This document shows, piece after piece, positions 8,711 through 18,422 of a stretch of 64,000 nucleotides of DNA; the first letter of the stretch is position 1, and each line of letters starts with the position of its first letter. The DNA comes from Woeseiaceae bacterium (GTDB taxonomy: Bacteria; Pseudomonadota; Gammaproteobacteria; Steroidobacterales; Woeseiaceae), in contig JANQGQ010000043.1 of the NCBI GenBank assembly GCA_028277185.1, forward strand, positions 19,978 through 83,977. Reading direction: 5' to 3'. The position numbers and the translations under genes were made by a program. The notes under the pieces are model-generated. The model ran no database searches. It had not been told where the DNA came from and saw nothing but the letters and a program-made list of their open reading frames with translations.

Positions 8711-9559
8711 ATGGAAACGAGACGCTACGGCCGCCCGACGCTGACGGGCATCTGGAATACCTACCGCGCGAGGATCGCCGGAACCTTGAGCCTGCTCACC
8801 GTCGAGCGCCTGCTCGGGGTAGCGGTGCCGTTTGTCCTCGGCGTGGCCATCAACGATCTGATCGCCGGCAGTCTTCGCGGCGTCTGGTGGCTCGTGGCGC
8901 TCGAGGTCACGGCCCTCCTGATCGGTACGGGTCGACGGCTGTACGACAGCCGCGTGTACGCCGGTATCTATTCGGACGTTGCCGACAACACCGCACAGCG
9001 AACGGACATCAGCGTCAGCCGGCGTGCCGCAAGGTTGGGGCTGGCCCGGGAACTCGTCGACTTCTTCGAATGGGAGCTGCCGGAACTGCTGGCGGCGCTC
9101 GTCGGCATCCTCGGCGCACTCACGATGCTGATCTATCTGCTGCCGTCGGTCGGCGCGCTGAGCATCGTCGTCGGCCTGCTCGTCGCGGTCGTCTTCGTGC
9201 TGAGCCGCGGCCGCATGTTCAACCTGAACAAGCTGCTCAACAACGAGCTGGAGCGGCAGGTCACGATGCTCGAGTCCGGACGCGCGTTTCTGCGCTGGCG
9301 GCATCTGTCGCGGCTTGCGCGCTGGCGGATCCATTTGTCGGACCTCGAAGCGGTCAACTTCGCAATCGCGGAGCTGCTGCTGTCGGCGCTGATCATCGGC
9401 GCGGTCGTCGTGACGGTTCGGACGGGCCTGAGCGTGGGCGAGGTGTTCGCGGTGCTGACCTACCTGATCGGCCTCGCGGAGAACCTGATCGTCCTGCCGT
9501 GGACTTATCAGCAGTCGATCCGCGCGCACGAGATCGGCGGGCGGATCGCAAGCGGTTGA
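8711..9559 (+). CDS. ABC transporter six-transmembrane-domain protein without ATPase domain
   Basis: The ATG at 8711 follows AGGAGGGCAG. The product has 282 residues and reads as a stand-alone exporter-type transmembrane domain, with about six hydrophobic helices (for example LLGVAVPFVLGVAINDLI, LLAALVGILGALTMLIYLL and LLLSALIIGAVVVTV). It contains no Walker A or signature motif. This matches the ABC_membrane six-TM family seen as single-domain proteins. No nucleotide-binding partner is adjacent. The leader carries two hairpins, and an AraC-family gene follows 50 bases downstream on the same strand. Confidence 0.7.
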   Translation: METRRYGRPTLTGIWNTYRARIAGTLSLLTVERLLGVAVPFVLGVAINDLIAGSLRGVWWLVALEVTALLIGTGRRLYDSRVYAGIYSDVADNTAQRTDISVSRRAARLGLARELVDFFEWELPELLAALVGILGALTMLIYLLPSVGALSIVVGLLVAVVFVLSRGRMFNLNKLLNNELERQVTMLESGRAFLRWRHLSRLARWRIHLSDLEAVNFAIAELLLSALIIGAVVVTVRTGLSVGEVFAVLTYLIGLAENLIVLPWTYQQSIRAHEIGGRIASG

Positions 9560-9608
9560 GGCGGCCGGCAGCAGTGCCGGCTGCCCAAACTGTGCAAAGA
9601 TACGGACC

Positions 9609-10496
9609 ATGTCCGGATCGAAGTACCAAGACGTTTACCCGACGGAGCCGCTGCTCGACAGCGCGCTGCTGTCGCGGCCGTCGGCCGCCGATCTGCTGAC
9701 GCTCGAGTACTTCGAGGCCGCTCCCGCCACGATGCCGACCCGGGTCTTCGACCAGCACCATATCCTGCTGAACTACAAGGACGAGCCGCAGCGCGTCGAG
9801 AACTGGCGCGACGGGGAGCACCGGGACTTCACCTACCGCAAGCACGAGATCGTCGTGACGCCGGCGGGCGTCGAGAGCGGCTGGCGCTGGCACGTCACGT
9901 CGAAGGTGATCGTGATTACGCTGGACCCGGAGAAATTCCGGCGCTTCGCGCAGAACGAAGTCGGCGTGTTTCTCGGCGACGCGCAGCTACGCGATCTGCC
10001 GCAGTTCGAGGACCCTGACATCTGTCAGGCCGGCATGATGCTCAAGGACGCGCTTGCCAGCCGGGAGCAGGGCTCCGAGCTCATGTTCGAGAGCCTCGCC
10101 CGGGTGTTCCTCGTCAAGCTGATCCAGAAGTACGGCCTGCGCGGAGAGGACTATGCGTTCTCGAAGCGCTTTACCGCCGGGCACTACAAGCACGTCCTGG
10201 ACTTCGTCAGCAAGCGTTACGGTCAGACCATCGTCGTCGAGGACCTCGCCCGCGAAGCCGCGCTCAGCACCTCGCACTTCGCGCGCCTGTTCAAGGAGAC
10301 CATCGGCCTCAGTCCGATGCAGTTCGTGACCGCCTTCCGCGTCGAGCAGGCTAAGAAGCGCCTCGCGGAACAGGGCACGCCGCTGATCGACATCGCGATC
10401 GCCTGCGGCTTTTCCGATCAGGCGCATTTCTCGCGGGTCTTCAAGCAGGTAGCCGGCGAGACGCCCTCGAAGTATCGGGCGCGCATCGAACGCTAG
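9609..10496 (+). CDS. AraC-family transcriptional regulator
   Basis: A 295-residue protein with a variable N-terminal sensing domain and a C-terminal double helix-turn-helix at about 195-293. The first helix pair is in IVVEDLAREAALSTSHFARLFKETIGLSPMQFV. The second is in IDIAIACGFSDQAHFSRVFKQVAGETPSKYR, the AraC signature. The effector is unknown. It may regulate the preceding transporter or the following hydrolase/SnoaL genes, all on the plus strand. Confidence 0.9.
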   Translation: MSGSKYQDVYPTEPLLDSALLSRPSAADLLTLEYFEAAPATMPTRVFDQHHILLNYKDEPQRVENWRDGEHRDFTYRKHEIVVTPAGVESGWRWHVTSKVIVITLDPEKFRRFAQNEVGVFLGDAQLRDLPQFEDPDICQAGMMLKDALASREQGSELMFESLARVFLVKLIQKYGLRGEDYAFSKRFTAGHYKHVLDFVSKRYGQTIVVEDLAREAALSTSHFARLFKETIGLSPMQFVTAFRVEQAKKRLAEQGTPLIDIAIACGFSDQAHFSRVFKQVAGETPSKYRARIER

Positions 10497-10609
10497 CCGC
10501 AACGCCCGCGGCAGAATCCTTCAAAAGCTTCAGAGCCTCGTACAAGCGGCCTCCCGGGGCGCCCGATAGATTGGTCCTCATTCTCCGACACAACGATGAG
10601 GACCCCGCC

Positions 10610-11554
10610 ATGAAACCGACGTTTGCCATTCCGGCACTTGCCGCTGCACTGATTTCCAACCCTTTGGAGGCTGCCATGAAGAAGTCCGTAACGTTCGACA
10701 GCGCCGGCCGGACGCTGGCCGGCGATCTCTACCTGCCCGACGACTATCGGGAAGGCGACAAGCTCCCCGCCGTCGTCGTCACCGGCGCCTGGACCACCGT
10801 CAAGGAACAGATGGCCGGCACTTATGCCGCCGAGCTGGCCGACCGCGGCTACGCCGCGCTGGCGTTCGACTTCCGCGGCTGGGGCCAGTCGCCGGACAGC
10901 GTTCAGTACCTCGAGGACCCCGCCCGCAAGAGCGAAGACATCGACGCGGCCGTGAACTTCCTTGCATCGCGCCCCGAAGTCGACGGCGCTCGGATTGCCG
11001 GGCTCGGCATCTGCGCGTCCGCCGGCTACATGAGCGACGTCGCCCTCGGCAACGAGCACGTCCGCTCGCTGGCGCTCGTCGCGCCCTGGCTGCACGACCG
11101 GCAGATCGTCGAGGACACCTACGGTGGTCCGGAGAGCGTGGCGGCACTGATCGAGGTCGGCCGCAGCGCGGCAGCCTCCGGGGAGCCCGTGATCCTCGAA
11201 GCGGCCAGTATGACGAACGAAAACGCCGTCATGTATCAGGCGCCCTACTACACCGAGACGGACCGCGGGCTGATTCCCGAGTACGACAACAAGTTCAACG
11301 CGGCCTCGTGGGAGGGCTGGCTGACCTATGACGCGCTCGTGACCGCCGACTCGCTCCGGAAACCGACCCTGCTCGTGCACTCCGAAACCGCGGCGATCCC
11401 GCAGGGCGCGAAAGAGTACGCCCGCCGGATGGGCGACAACGCGACCGCCATCTGGCTCGAGGACACGACGCAGTTCGACTTCTACGACCGTGACGAGTCC
11501 GTACAGACGTCCGTCGATGCCGTCGCCGGGCACTTCGAGCGCACGCTGCGCTGA
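10610..11554 (+). CDS. Alpha/beta hydrolase (dienelactone hydrolase-like)
   Basis: The fold shows a short N-terminal beta region (VTFDSAGRTLAGDLYLPDDY), a DFRGWGQSP loop, and the strand-turn GLGICASAGYM. At that turn the expected nucleophile elbow G-x-S-x-G reads G-I-C-A-S, so a cysteine or the adjacent serine may be the nucleophile. The acid/base His is not clear; the C-terminus ends FYDRDESVQTSVDAVAGHF. There are two plausible starts: ATG 10610 (GAGGA site, adds a short hydrophobic leader) and ATG 10676 (strong TTTGGAGG site, MKKSVTFDSAGRT, usual for the family). Either gives a complete enzyme of unknown substrate. The SnoaL gene follows after 10 bases. Confidence 0.8.
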   Translation: MKPTFAIPALAAALISNPLEAAMKKSVTFDSAGRTLAGDLYLPDDYREGDKLPAVVVTGAWTTVKEQMAGTYAAELADRGYAALAFDFRGWGQSPDSVQYLEDPARKSEDIDAAVNFLASRPEVDGARIAGLGICASAGYMSDVALGNEHVRSLALVAPWLHDRQIVEDTYGGPESVAALIEVGRSAAASGEPVILEAASMTNENAVMYQAPYYTETDRGLIPEYDNKFNAASWEGWLTYDALVTADSLRKPTLLVHSETAAIPQGAKEYARRMGDNATAIWLEDTTQFDFYDRDESVQTSVDAVAGHFERTLR

Positions 11555-11564
11555 GGAAACGGCC

Positions 11565-12497
11565 GTGAAAACAATCGCAACAGGAATCCTGACTATGACC
11601 CTCGCTTCCCTGACACCAGCCGCCGCCGCAACGCCCGACGAAGCCGCGATCAGGACCATCGTCGAAAGCGTCGCGGTACTGGCCGACAGCGGCAACTTCG
11701 AGGCGCTGGAACGCGTCTATGCCGACGAGATTCATGTCGACTACACGTCGCTTGCCGGCGGCGAGCCGGAACTCAAGAGCCCGCAGGCGCTGATGAACGA
11801 ATGGGCAGCCGTCCTGCCCGGTTTCGACCGCACGCGGCATGCGATCTCGAACGTCGAGGCAGACGTGAGCGGCCGGACCGCCACCGCGACGGCCGACGTC
11901 GTCGCCGACCACTACGTCGGCGAACTCTTCTGGCAGGTGTCGGGCCACTACCGCTACCGCTTCGTCAGGGACGACGACCGGTGGCGGATCACGGCGATGA
12001 CCTTCAATCTCGAAGACGAAACCGGCACGCGGGACGTCTTCGGGCCCGCCATGGAACGCGCTGCAAGCGATCCGCCGTCCTACATCGTCCGCCAGCGGAC
12101 CGCCGACACCGTCCGGCAATTCCTGAAGTCACTCGAGGAGAAGGACATGCAATCCCTGGCGGCGGTCTGGGCCGACGATGCCGTGCAGGACATGCCCTTC
12201 TCGCCGGAAGGGCATCCCAAGCGGGTCGCGGGCAAGGCAGCCATCGTCGATCTTTATGCTGCCTGGCCGGACGTCGCCGGCGACGCGGACTTCACGTCAG
12301 AGCTCGTCTTCTACCCGATGCAGGATCCGGAGATGGTGTTCGCCGAGTTCAAAGGCCGCGTCGATGTGGTACCGACCGGCAGGGAGTACCGCCAGACCTA
12401 CGGCGGGCTGTTCCACGTCGTGGACGGCAGAATACGGCTGTTCCGGGAGTACTACGATCCGGCCCCGTTTGCCTGGGCGTTCGGTCTGCAGGACTAA
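11565..12497 (+). CDS. Exported protein with two SnoaL-like (NTF2) domains
   Basis: The start is the GTG at 11565, preceded by GAGGAAAC. The 310-residue product has a signal peptide (TIATGILTMTLASLTPAAAA). It then has two NTF2-like modules: residues about 23-165 (RTIVESVAVLADSGNFEALERVYADE to DRWRITAMTFNLEDE) and 180-310 (DTVRQFLKSLEEKDMQSLAAVWADDAVQDMPF to VDGRIRLFREYYDP). Each repeats the R-F/Y-x-D-W-R-I or G-R-I-x-x-F-R-E-Y motif. Tandem fusion is less common than the single-domain form. It is probably cotranscribed with the upstream hydrolase. Confidence 0.75.
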   Translation: MKTIATGILTMTLASLTPAAAATPDEAAIRTIVESVAVLADSGNFEALERVYADEIHVDYTSLAGGEPELKSPQALMNEWAAVLPGFDRTRHAISNVEADVSGRTATATADVVADHYVGELFWQVSGHYRYRFVRDDDRWRITAMTFNLEDETGTRDVFGPAMERAASDPPSYIVRQRTADTVRQFLKSLEEKDMQSLAAVWADDAVQDMPFSPEGHPKRVAGKAAIVDLYAAWPDVAGDADFTSELVFYPMQDPEMVFAEFKGRVDVVPTGREYRQTYGGLFHVVDGRIRLFREYYDPAPFAWAFGLQD

Positions 12498-12505
12498 CCG
12501 GGGTA

Positions 12506-13387
12506 TCAGTCGTGGCAGCGCACGCTCAGTATCCGCTTGTCCTTATTGGCCCTGACGGTTGCGCCCGGCATTGCCAGCGTGAGAACAGCGTCGCTCGCCA
12601 TACTCGACATGCCGAAGGTACCCAGACCAAGGGACATGCCGGTCGCCTCCTTGAACTCGTCGTAGGTCATGCCCTTTCTGAGATCCCACTCTTCCGGGCA
12701 ACCGCCGCCCGGCATCGCGACCGGGGTTCCGCGCGTTGCGCCGTGGTTCAGGAGGAACGCCTCAGCCGCTGCCTGCCCGTTGCGGACCGCGGAGTCGAGG
12801 GGTGTATTGCCGAACTCGTCTGGCGCGTTGACGTTTGCGCCGCGAGCGATGAGGATCCGCGCAAACTCGATCCGATCGTCACTTGCGCTCTCGTGCAGCG
12901 GCGTTTCGCCACGTCGGTTCTTCAATTCCGCATCGGCGCCATGTTCGAGTAACAGCGCGATTCGATCGGGGTCGCCGCTCTGACGGATCGCCAGATGCAG
13001 GGGGCTGTCGCCGCCGTATCGGTCGAGGAGCGACACATCGGCGCCCGCTTCGAGCAGCAGGCTCACCATCTCCTGATTGTCATTGACGACAGCATAGTGC
13101 AACGGTGTGCGCCCCAATCGCGATTCCCGACCGTCGACGTCGACGCCGGCCGCAAGCAACATCTGCGCGATTTCGACCTGTCCTCCAATCGCTGCCCTGC
13201 CGAGCGCGGTGAAGCCCGACTTGTCACGCCGCTCGAGATCCACACCTTTGTCGATGAATCGCTGTACGCGTTTGGTGTCGCCGTCGATGACGGCTTTGGT
13301 GAGCTTCGACGGTTTCGCCTCCGCAACGGAACAGACCAGCAGGGACAGAAAAACCATGGCAACCGGAAAAAGAGGCTTGTAGTTCAT
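12506..13387 (-). CDS. Exported ankyrin-repeat protein
   Basis: The ATG at 13387 follows an excellent GGAGGTAACAAC site. The 293-residue protein has a signal peptide (MNYKPLFPVAMVFLSLLVCS) and about six ankyrin repeats from residue 30 to 205, each with the G-x-T-P/A-L-H-x-A pattern (GFTALGRAAIGG, GRTPLHYAVVND, DSPLHLAIRQSG, GETPLHESASDD, GNTPLDSAVRNG). A C-terminal extension contains one MTYDEFKEATG helix that I do not recognise. The protein is probably a periplasmic interaction scaffold. It converges with the SnoaL gene with only 8 bases between stops. Confidence 0.85.
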   Translation of the reverse strand: MNYKPLFPVAMVFLSLLVCSVAEAKPSKLTKAVIDGDTKRVQRFIDKGVDLERRDKSGFTALGRAAIGGQVEIAQMLLAAGVDVDGRESRLGRTPLHYAVVNDNQEMVSLLLEAGADVSLLDRYGGDSPLHLAIRQSGDPDRIALLLEHGADAELKNRRGETPLHESASDDRIEFARILIARGANVNAPDEFGNTPLDSAVRNGQAAAEAFLLNHGATRGTPVAMPGGGCPEEWDLRKGMTYDEFKEATGMSLGLGTFGMSSMASDAVLTLAMPGATVRANKDKRILSVRCHD

Positions 13388-13552
13388 GTTGTTACCTCCG
13401 CAGGATGGATTGTCTTCATCCGCGGCGACTACTCTAGCATCCGGATGCGCGCCCTCGGAAACCGGAACTGTAAAATCTATTACAATCCGCGAAGACATGA
13501 TGGCGTCACTCGAATGGACATGCGCTGAGCACCCCGACCCGGCGGGCGGACG

Positions 13553-15259
13553 GTGAGCCGATCCGCTCTGCTTCTCCTGGTTTTCCTTGCGCTGAGCGGC
13601 TGCGACGACCCGCCTTCCGCCGTCACACCCGATGACCCGCCAGCGGACGCACGCCCGAACGTCGTATTCATCGTGGTGGAAGACCTGAGCCCCCGGCTCC
13701 GCGCCTACGGCGACCCGCTGGCCGCAACGCCGAACATCGACCGCCTCGCCGCGGAGGGCATCACTTACACGAACGTCTTCACCGCCGCCGGCGTCTGCGC
13801 GCCAAGCCGAGCCGCCTTGATTACCGGCGTGCATCAGCAGGCCCTCGGCGCGCAGCACATGCGGACGTCGAGCTTCGGACGGGAGCGGAGCGGCCCGCTG
13901 GGTACGTTTCGAAGCGATGGCTTCCCCTACGAGGCCGTGCCGCCGCCGGACGTGAAAGCCTTTCCCGAACTGCTGCGCGCGAACGGCTATTTCACGACCA
14001 ACAACAGCAAGACTGACTACCAGTTCGGCGACCCATTCACCGTCTGGGACGAGAACGGCTCACAGGCGGACTGGCAGAACGCACCGCCGGATCGGCCGTT
14101 CTTTGCGATGTACAGCCAGAACCTCACGCATGAAAGCCGCCTGTTTATCCCGGACTTCGCCGCGGCGACGGACGACGCCCCGGAGCGCGCAAGCGAACAT
14201 GCTGAGCGGCTTGCGGAACTCGCGACGCGAACGGACCCGGATGCCGTCACCGTGCCGGACTTCCTTCCGGACACACCGCTGGTGCGGCGGGAGATCGCGC
14301 AGCACTACGACAACATCGGCCTGCTGGACGCATGGGTCGGCGAACAACTCGAGCGGCTCGAACGAGCGGGCGTACTCGACGAAACCATCGTCGTCTTCAC
14401 GACGGATCACGGCGACGGGTTTCCGCGCGGCAAACGCTTCATCTACGACTCCGGCATCCACGTCCCTTTCATCGTCCGCTACCCGGACGGGCGGAACGCC
14501 GGTACACGGGACGACCGGCTGGTGTCCTTCGTCGACCTGGCACCCTGGTTCCTCGACCTGACGGATACGGATACGCCGTCTTTCGTTCAGGGCCGCAACG
14601 TCTTCGATGACGACACGCCGCAACGGCACTATGTCTTCGCCGCGCGGGACCGGCTCGACGAGCACCCCGAACGGTCGAGGGCTGTGCGCGACGAACGCTA
14701 CAAGTACATACGCAACGAGATGCCGGACCGGCCGCTGATTGCCCCGCTCTACTTCCGCGAAAACCTGGTTTCCATGCAGGAAATCAGGCGGCTCGCCGCG
14801 GCAGACGCGCTACCGGAACGCTTGTCGCACTATTTTGCTACGCCCCGCCCGCCGGAAGAACTCTACGATACCGAGACGGACCCGCATGAGCTCGAGAACC
14901 TCGCGGCGGATCCGGCCCATCGCGAAACGCTCGTACGTATGAGATCGGCGCTCGACGACTGGCTGGAACGTACTGGCGAAGTGGGACGAAACGGCGAACG
15001 TGCGATGGTCCTCGCGATGTGGCCGGACGGCGAGCAGCCCGTCACGGCGGCGCCGTTAGCGACCCTGGCAGAGACCGATGCTGGCCGGACCGTGACCTTG
15101 TCCTCCCCCACCGAAGGAGCCTCGATCGGTTTTCGCGTCGTGGGCGACGACGCCTGGCGGCTCTACACTGGCGCTATCTACTTGCCGGCCGGTGAGAAGA
15201 TCGAGGCGAAGGCGATCCGCTATGGATACGCCGAAAGCAGAAGCATCATTTATCCATGA
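13553..15259 (+). CDS. Lipoprotein sulfatase (formylglycine-dependent)
   Basis: A GTG start gives 568 residues. The N-terminus is a lipoprotein signal with lipobox LALSGC. The sulfatase core begins with RPNVVFIVVEDLSPRLRAYGD, then TPNIDRLAAEGITYTNVFTAAGVCAPSRAALITG. C82 in C-A-P-S-R is the cysteine converted to formylglycine by a sulfatase-maturing enzyme. Later metal ligands are in VVFTTDHGDGFPRGK. A small beta domain at the C-terminus (TVTLSSPTEGASIGFRV) may bind substrate. The protein is probably anchored in the outer membrane facing the periplasm; the target sulfate ester is unknown. Confidence 0.9.
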   Translation: MSRSALLLLVFLALSGCDDPPSAVTPDDPPADARPNVVFIVVEDLSPRLRAYGDPLAATPNIDRLAAEGITYTNVFTAAGVCAPSRAALITGVHQQALGAQHMRTSSFGRERSGPLGTFRSDGFPYEAVPPPDVKAFPELLRANGYFTTNNSKTDYQFGDPFTVWDENGSQADWQNAPPDRPFFAMYSQNLTHESRLFIPDFAAATDDAPERASEHAERLAELATRTDPDAVTVPDFLPDTPLVRREIAQHYDNIGLLDAWVGEQLERLERAGVLDETIVVFTTDHGDGFPRGKRFIYDSGIHVPFIVRYPDGRNAGTRDDRLVSFVDLAPWFLDLTDTDTPSFVQGRNVFDDDTPQRHYVFAARDRLDEHPERSRAVRDERYKYIRNEMPDRPLIAPLYFRENLVSMQEIRRLAAADALPERLSHYFATPRPPEELYDTETDPHELENLAADPAHRETLVRMRSALDDWLERTGEVGRNGERAMVLAMWPDGEQPVTAAPLATLAETDAGRTVTLSSPTEGASIGFRVVGDDAWRLYTGAIYLPAGEKIEAKAIRYGYAESRSIIYP

Positions 15260-15339
15260 GCGTCCGCGGTGGCTATAGATGACCGCATCGTTCGGCCACC
15301 CGAAGCGGCGGCGGGCGTACGATCGAACGGAAGCATGAA

Positions 15340-16527
15340 TCAGTCCGGCCATTTCCACGGCGGTCGGTCCAGCAGCCCCTGATCGACGACCTCGGTCTCC
15401 CCCAGCGTCTTCTCCAGATGGATCGAGTTGCAGCCTTCGTGTGCCTCGAGTGCACTGATCAGGCGTGACGAGTGCGAGACGACCCAGACCTGGCTGTCTT
15501 CGGAGGCCCGGATGATCAGCCGGCCGAGCGCCGGCAGCAGATCGGGGTGAAGACTCGTCTCCGGCTCGTTGATGACCGTCAGCGGCGGCGGCCGCGGCGT
15601 CATCAGCGCCGCGATCCAGAGCAGATAGCGCAGCGTGCCGTCCGACAGCTCGGTACCGCTTAGCGGTCTCAGCAGGCCTTCCTGCTGGAAGCGGATCGCG
15701 AAGCGGTTGTCGTCCTGCACCTCGACGTGAAGCGTCGCGCCGGGAAACGCGTCGTCGATCGCCGCGTCGAGGCCGCTCTGATCGCCGATCTCGCGTATCG
15801 TCTGCAGCGCGGCGGCGAGATCGTGGCCGTCGTCGTCCAGCACCGGTGTGCGCGTACCGAGCTGCGCCTGCCGCGACGGCGCCTCGCTGTCCGTCCTGAA
15901 GTGATCGTAGAAGCGCCAGGACCTGATGGCCTCGCGAAGCTGCACGATCTCCGGCGTCCGCTCCGGATCGCCGATCTGCGCGTAGATGCTGTCGAAGACC
16001 GGCACGTGCTGCGCGATCACTTCCCAGCTTCTGCCGGAGCGCGCCTTGATCATCGGACCGTTGCGATCGACGAGGCAACTCGCCGGCCGGTAGCTGTCGC
16101 CCACCCAGATGCATTCGCGCTTGATCTCGGGATCGAACCCGAAGGCCGTCGGAAACGACGAAGGCGGGGGCAGGCCCAGGGAAATCGCATAGCTGAAGTC
16201 GTCGCCGGCGAAGCCCAAACGCATCCGTGACGGTCCGTCCTTTTTGTGCGTGCCCTGAATCGCAACTTCGCCGGTCTTCATGCGCTCGGAAATGTCCGTG
16301 GGGCCTGCCCAGAACGTGGACTGGAGGCCGCCCTCGCGGGCCAGCGACCGGATCACGCCGCCGGTTGCCGTGTCGGCGAGCAACCGCAGCGCGCGGTAGA
16401 CGTTGGATTTACCGCTGCCGTTGGGACCGGTGATGACGTTCAGCGTATCGAGCGGAATCGTCAGGTCGAGCAGCGAGCGGTAGTTGCCGATTGCGAGGGT
16501 CTTGAGCACGACGGCAGACGGTATCAC
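15340..16527 (-). CDS. AAA-family ATPase (AAA_21/RecF-like)
   Basis: A 395-residue protein with an SMC/RecF-like ATPase fold. It opens with LKTLAIGNYRSLLDLTIPL and Walker A GPNGSGKSN (about 34-42), and has an ABC-type signature LSDGTLRYLLWIAAL, Walker B LTVINEPETSLHPDLLP and the H-loop WVVSHSSRLISALE. There is no TOPRIM or nuclease domain. Such single-domain proteins are common and mostly uncharacterised. It is the last gene of a minus-strand run behind NrtR, SPFH and the NAD-kinase-like gene, and starts 36 bases after the latter's stop. Confidence 0.85.
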   Translation of the reverse strand: MIPSAVVLKTLAIGNYRSLLDLTIPLDTLNVITGPNGSGKSNVYRALRLLADTATGGVIRSLAREGGLQSTFWAGPTDISERMKTGEVAIQGTHKKDGPSRMRLGFAGDDFSYAISLGLPPPSSFPTAFGFDPEIKRECIWVGDSYRPASCLVDRNGPMIKARSGRSWEVIAQHVPVFDSIYAQIGDPERTPEIVQLREAIRSWRFYDHFRTDSEAPSRQAQLGTRTPVLDDDGHDLAAALQTIREIGDQSGLDAAIDDAFPGATLHVEVQDDNRFAIRFQQEGLLRPLSGTELSDGTLRYLLWIAALMTPRPPPLTVINEPETSLHPDLLPALGRLIIRASEDSQVWVVSHSSRLISALEAHEGCNSIHLEKTLGETEVVDQGLLDRPPWKWPD

Positions 16528-16563
16528 AGCTGGAAACCGTTGCCGCCTCCTGACCAGGATCGG

Positions 16564-17502
16564 TCATTTCGTCACCAGCGTCGTCTTTTTGTCGGCCGGC
16601 GCGATCGTCAGGGACGCGCCGGAATTGAAGGCCAGGAAATCGGCCTCGATGCCGTCGCTGAAGATCACCCCGTTCGTCGGCATTCGCGAAGTGACCTTGA
16701 GCGGCATGTCCTGCGAGAGGTGGCCGTGAACAAGCGAACTCTGCGTGACCTGGCTCGGGAACGGTTCCCGCACGGAGTAGACGAGTCGGTCCGAGTCCCA
16801 GGGCAGCCGGCCGTCGTTCGGCGGCGGTACGAACGTGCCGCCGTAGGCATTGACCACACCGGCGGCTCCCGCGTACACGGACTGGAGCCATCCGGTCGAG
16901 CCGGCGCCCGTCGAAACGATGATCCCGCTCGACGAATGAGCTTCGGACCGCCCCGCCACTTCGATCTCGTATCGCGCCGATACGTGCGAGCGCGCACCGA
17001 TGAAGAAGTCGTTGAATGCCAGAAGCCGTTGGCCGTCCGACGAACTCGCCGCGGCCAGCGTGACGTTCTTGCGGGCAAACTCGCCGTGCAGGACTGCCTG
17101 AAGAAACGGGCCGAACTCGCGGGGCCCGAACGGCAGGAGGATTCCATCGTAGCGTTCCGGGTCCGGATTGATCGCGAACATCGGTTGACCGTCCAGATAC
17201 TTCGCGGTATTCGATACGAGGCCGTCCTGGCCAATCGTGACGACCAGATCGTCGTCCGCGAACGTGAACTGCGGGACGAACGAACGGTCGACCAGCTGGT
17301 GCTTCTGGTCTTGCGGAAACGTATCGACGACCGACCGGACGACGCGCTTGTAGCGGTCGTGCGCTGTCTGAATATCGTCAAAGGAATGACCGCTCTGCTC
17401 GAGATAGAACTTCGCTTGTGCCGGCGTGTTGAATCGCTGCACCAGTTCGTCCAGCTCGGTTTGCCGGGTAACGACGACGATCTTCCCGAACAGCGCGGTC
17501 AT
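16564..17502 (-). CDS. NAD kinase-like protein
   Basis: The 312-residue protein follows the NAD kinase plan. DDLVVTIGQDGLVSNTAKYL stands where NAD kinases have GGDGT. FARKNVTLAAASSSDGQRLLAFNDFFIG corresponds to the family's ALNE-x-x-x region. SSGIIVSTGAGSTGWLQSVYAG matches the usual GDGLIVSTPTGSTAY segment. The changes in the first motif mean that activity on NAD is not certain. It lies 10 bases after the SPFH gene in a cluster led by a Nudix regulator of NAD metabolism, which supports a role around NAD or a related nucleotide. Confidence 0.75.
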   Translation of the reverse strand: MTALFGKIVVVTRQTELDELVQRFNTPAQAKFYLEQSGHSFDDIQTAHDRYKRVVRSVVDTFPQDQKHQLVDRSFVPQFTFADDDLVVTIGQDGLVSNTAKYLDGQPMFAINPDPERYDGILLPFGPREFGPFLQAVLHGEFARKNVTLAAASSSDGQRLLAFNDFFIGARSHVSARYEIEVAGRSEAHSSSGIIVSTGAGSTGWLQSVYAGAAGVVNAYGGTFVPPPNDGRLPWDSDRLVYSVREPFPSQVTQSSLVHGHLSQDMPLKVTSRMPTNGVIFSDGIEADFLAFNSGASLTIAPADKKTTLVTK

Positions 17503-17512
17503 CGGTCGCGTC

Positions 17513-18406
17513 CTAGTGCCCGGCGGCAGACCCGCCGTCTCCCGTCACGTACGTCACGACCTTGCTCAGCAGATCCGGCGTGATCGTGAGGTTGTCGATC
17601 GCTCCGGAGTTCGACGCCCACTCCTTCAGCGCCAGCCCGACCAGAGCCTGCGGCGGCAGATCGCCATAGGGCGACAGCTTGAGTTCCTCGGCTTTCGCAC
17701 GGGACTCGGCAAGCTTCAGCTCGTTTCGCGCCTGCGTATCGACCAGCGCCTTCTTGCGGTTCTCCAGCTCCACCTCGGTGTTCATCTCGGATTCGCGGAT
17801 CTTCCGCTCCTCTTCGACGGCGGCTTTTCTGCGGTCGTAGATGGCCTGGTCGGCGCGTTTGCTGAGGCTCTCCCGGAAGTCCGCCTCCAGAGCTTTCTGC
17901 ATCTCCGGCGTGGCCGTGATCGACGTGAAGTGGAGGCCCTCGATGACGACGCCCAGTGAACTGAGGTCGGTCGATGTCGAAGCGTGCCTGAGCACGTCGC
18001 TGGCGACTTCGCCGACGCCGGTCAGGGCCTGTTCGAGCGACAGCTGACTGACGAGGGACCGGGTGTGGCTCTGCACGACGTTGACGACGCGCTGCACGAG
18101 TTTCCCGGGGTCTTCGGATTTGTAGCGCTTCTTCGACGTATCGACGGTGTAGTCCAGCCGCGATGCGACGTCGAGCGGCGCGTCGAGCCGGTAGGTCAGG
18201 GCTCCCTGAATCGCGACTTCCTGGAAGTCGGCCGTCGTTTCGGTGAACACGAAGTACGACTCCTGGCTTGCGATCGGAACGGCCGAGATCGATGTCGTCA
18301 GCGGCGAGTACCAGAAGTTGATGCCCGCGCCGTGCTTCCTGACCCGCCCGTCCTTGAAGCAGATCGTGTAGGTGTTCGGCTCACCCTTGTAGTAGTTGAA
18401 CATCAT
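17513..18406 (-). CDS. SPFH/Band-7 domain protein
   Basis: The 297 residues carry an SPFH domain at about 20-190 (KHGAGINFWYSPLTTSISAVPIASQESYFVFTETTADFQEV is the start). It is followed by a charged coiled coil (DRRKAAVEEERKIRESEMN and on) and a short C-terminal helix. No transmembrane helix is visible at the N-terminus, so membrane attachment would have to be peripheral. SPFH proteins form ring or cage oligomers on membranes. The gene is preceded at 17 bases by nrtR and followed at 10 bases by the NAD-kinase-like gene. Confidence 0.85.
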   Translation of the reverse strand: MMFNYYKGEPNTYTICFKDGRVRKHGAGINFWYSPLTTSISAVPIASQESYFVFTETTADFQEVAIQGALTYRLDAPLDVASRLDYTVDTSKKRYKSEDPGKLVQRVVNVVQSHTRSLVSQLSLEQALTGVGEVASDVLRHASTSTDLSSLGVVIEGLHFTSITATPEMQKALEADFRESLSKRADQAIYDRRKAAVEEERKIRESEMNTEVELENRKKALVDTQARNELKLAESRAKAEELKLSPYGDLPPQALVGLALKEWASNSGAIDNLTITPDLLSKVVTYVTGDGGSAAGH

Positions 18407-18422
18407 GTCTCACCTCCTTGGT

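Noticed and set aside
16246..17583. Long plus-strand open frame opposite the NAD-kinase-like and AAA genes
   Set aside because: Would span two real genes; no motif.
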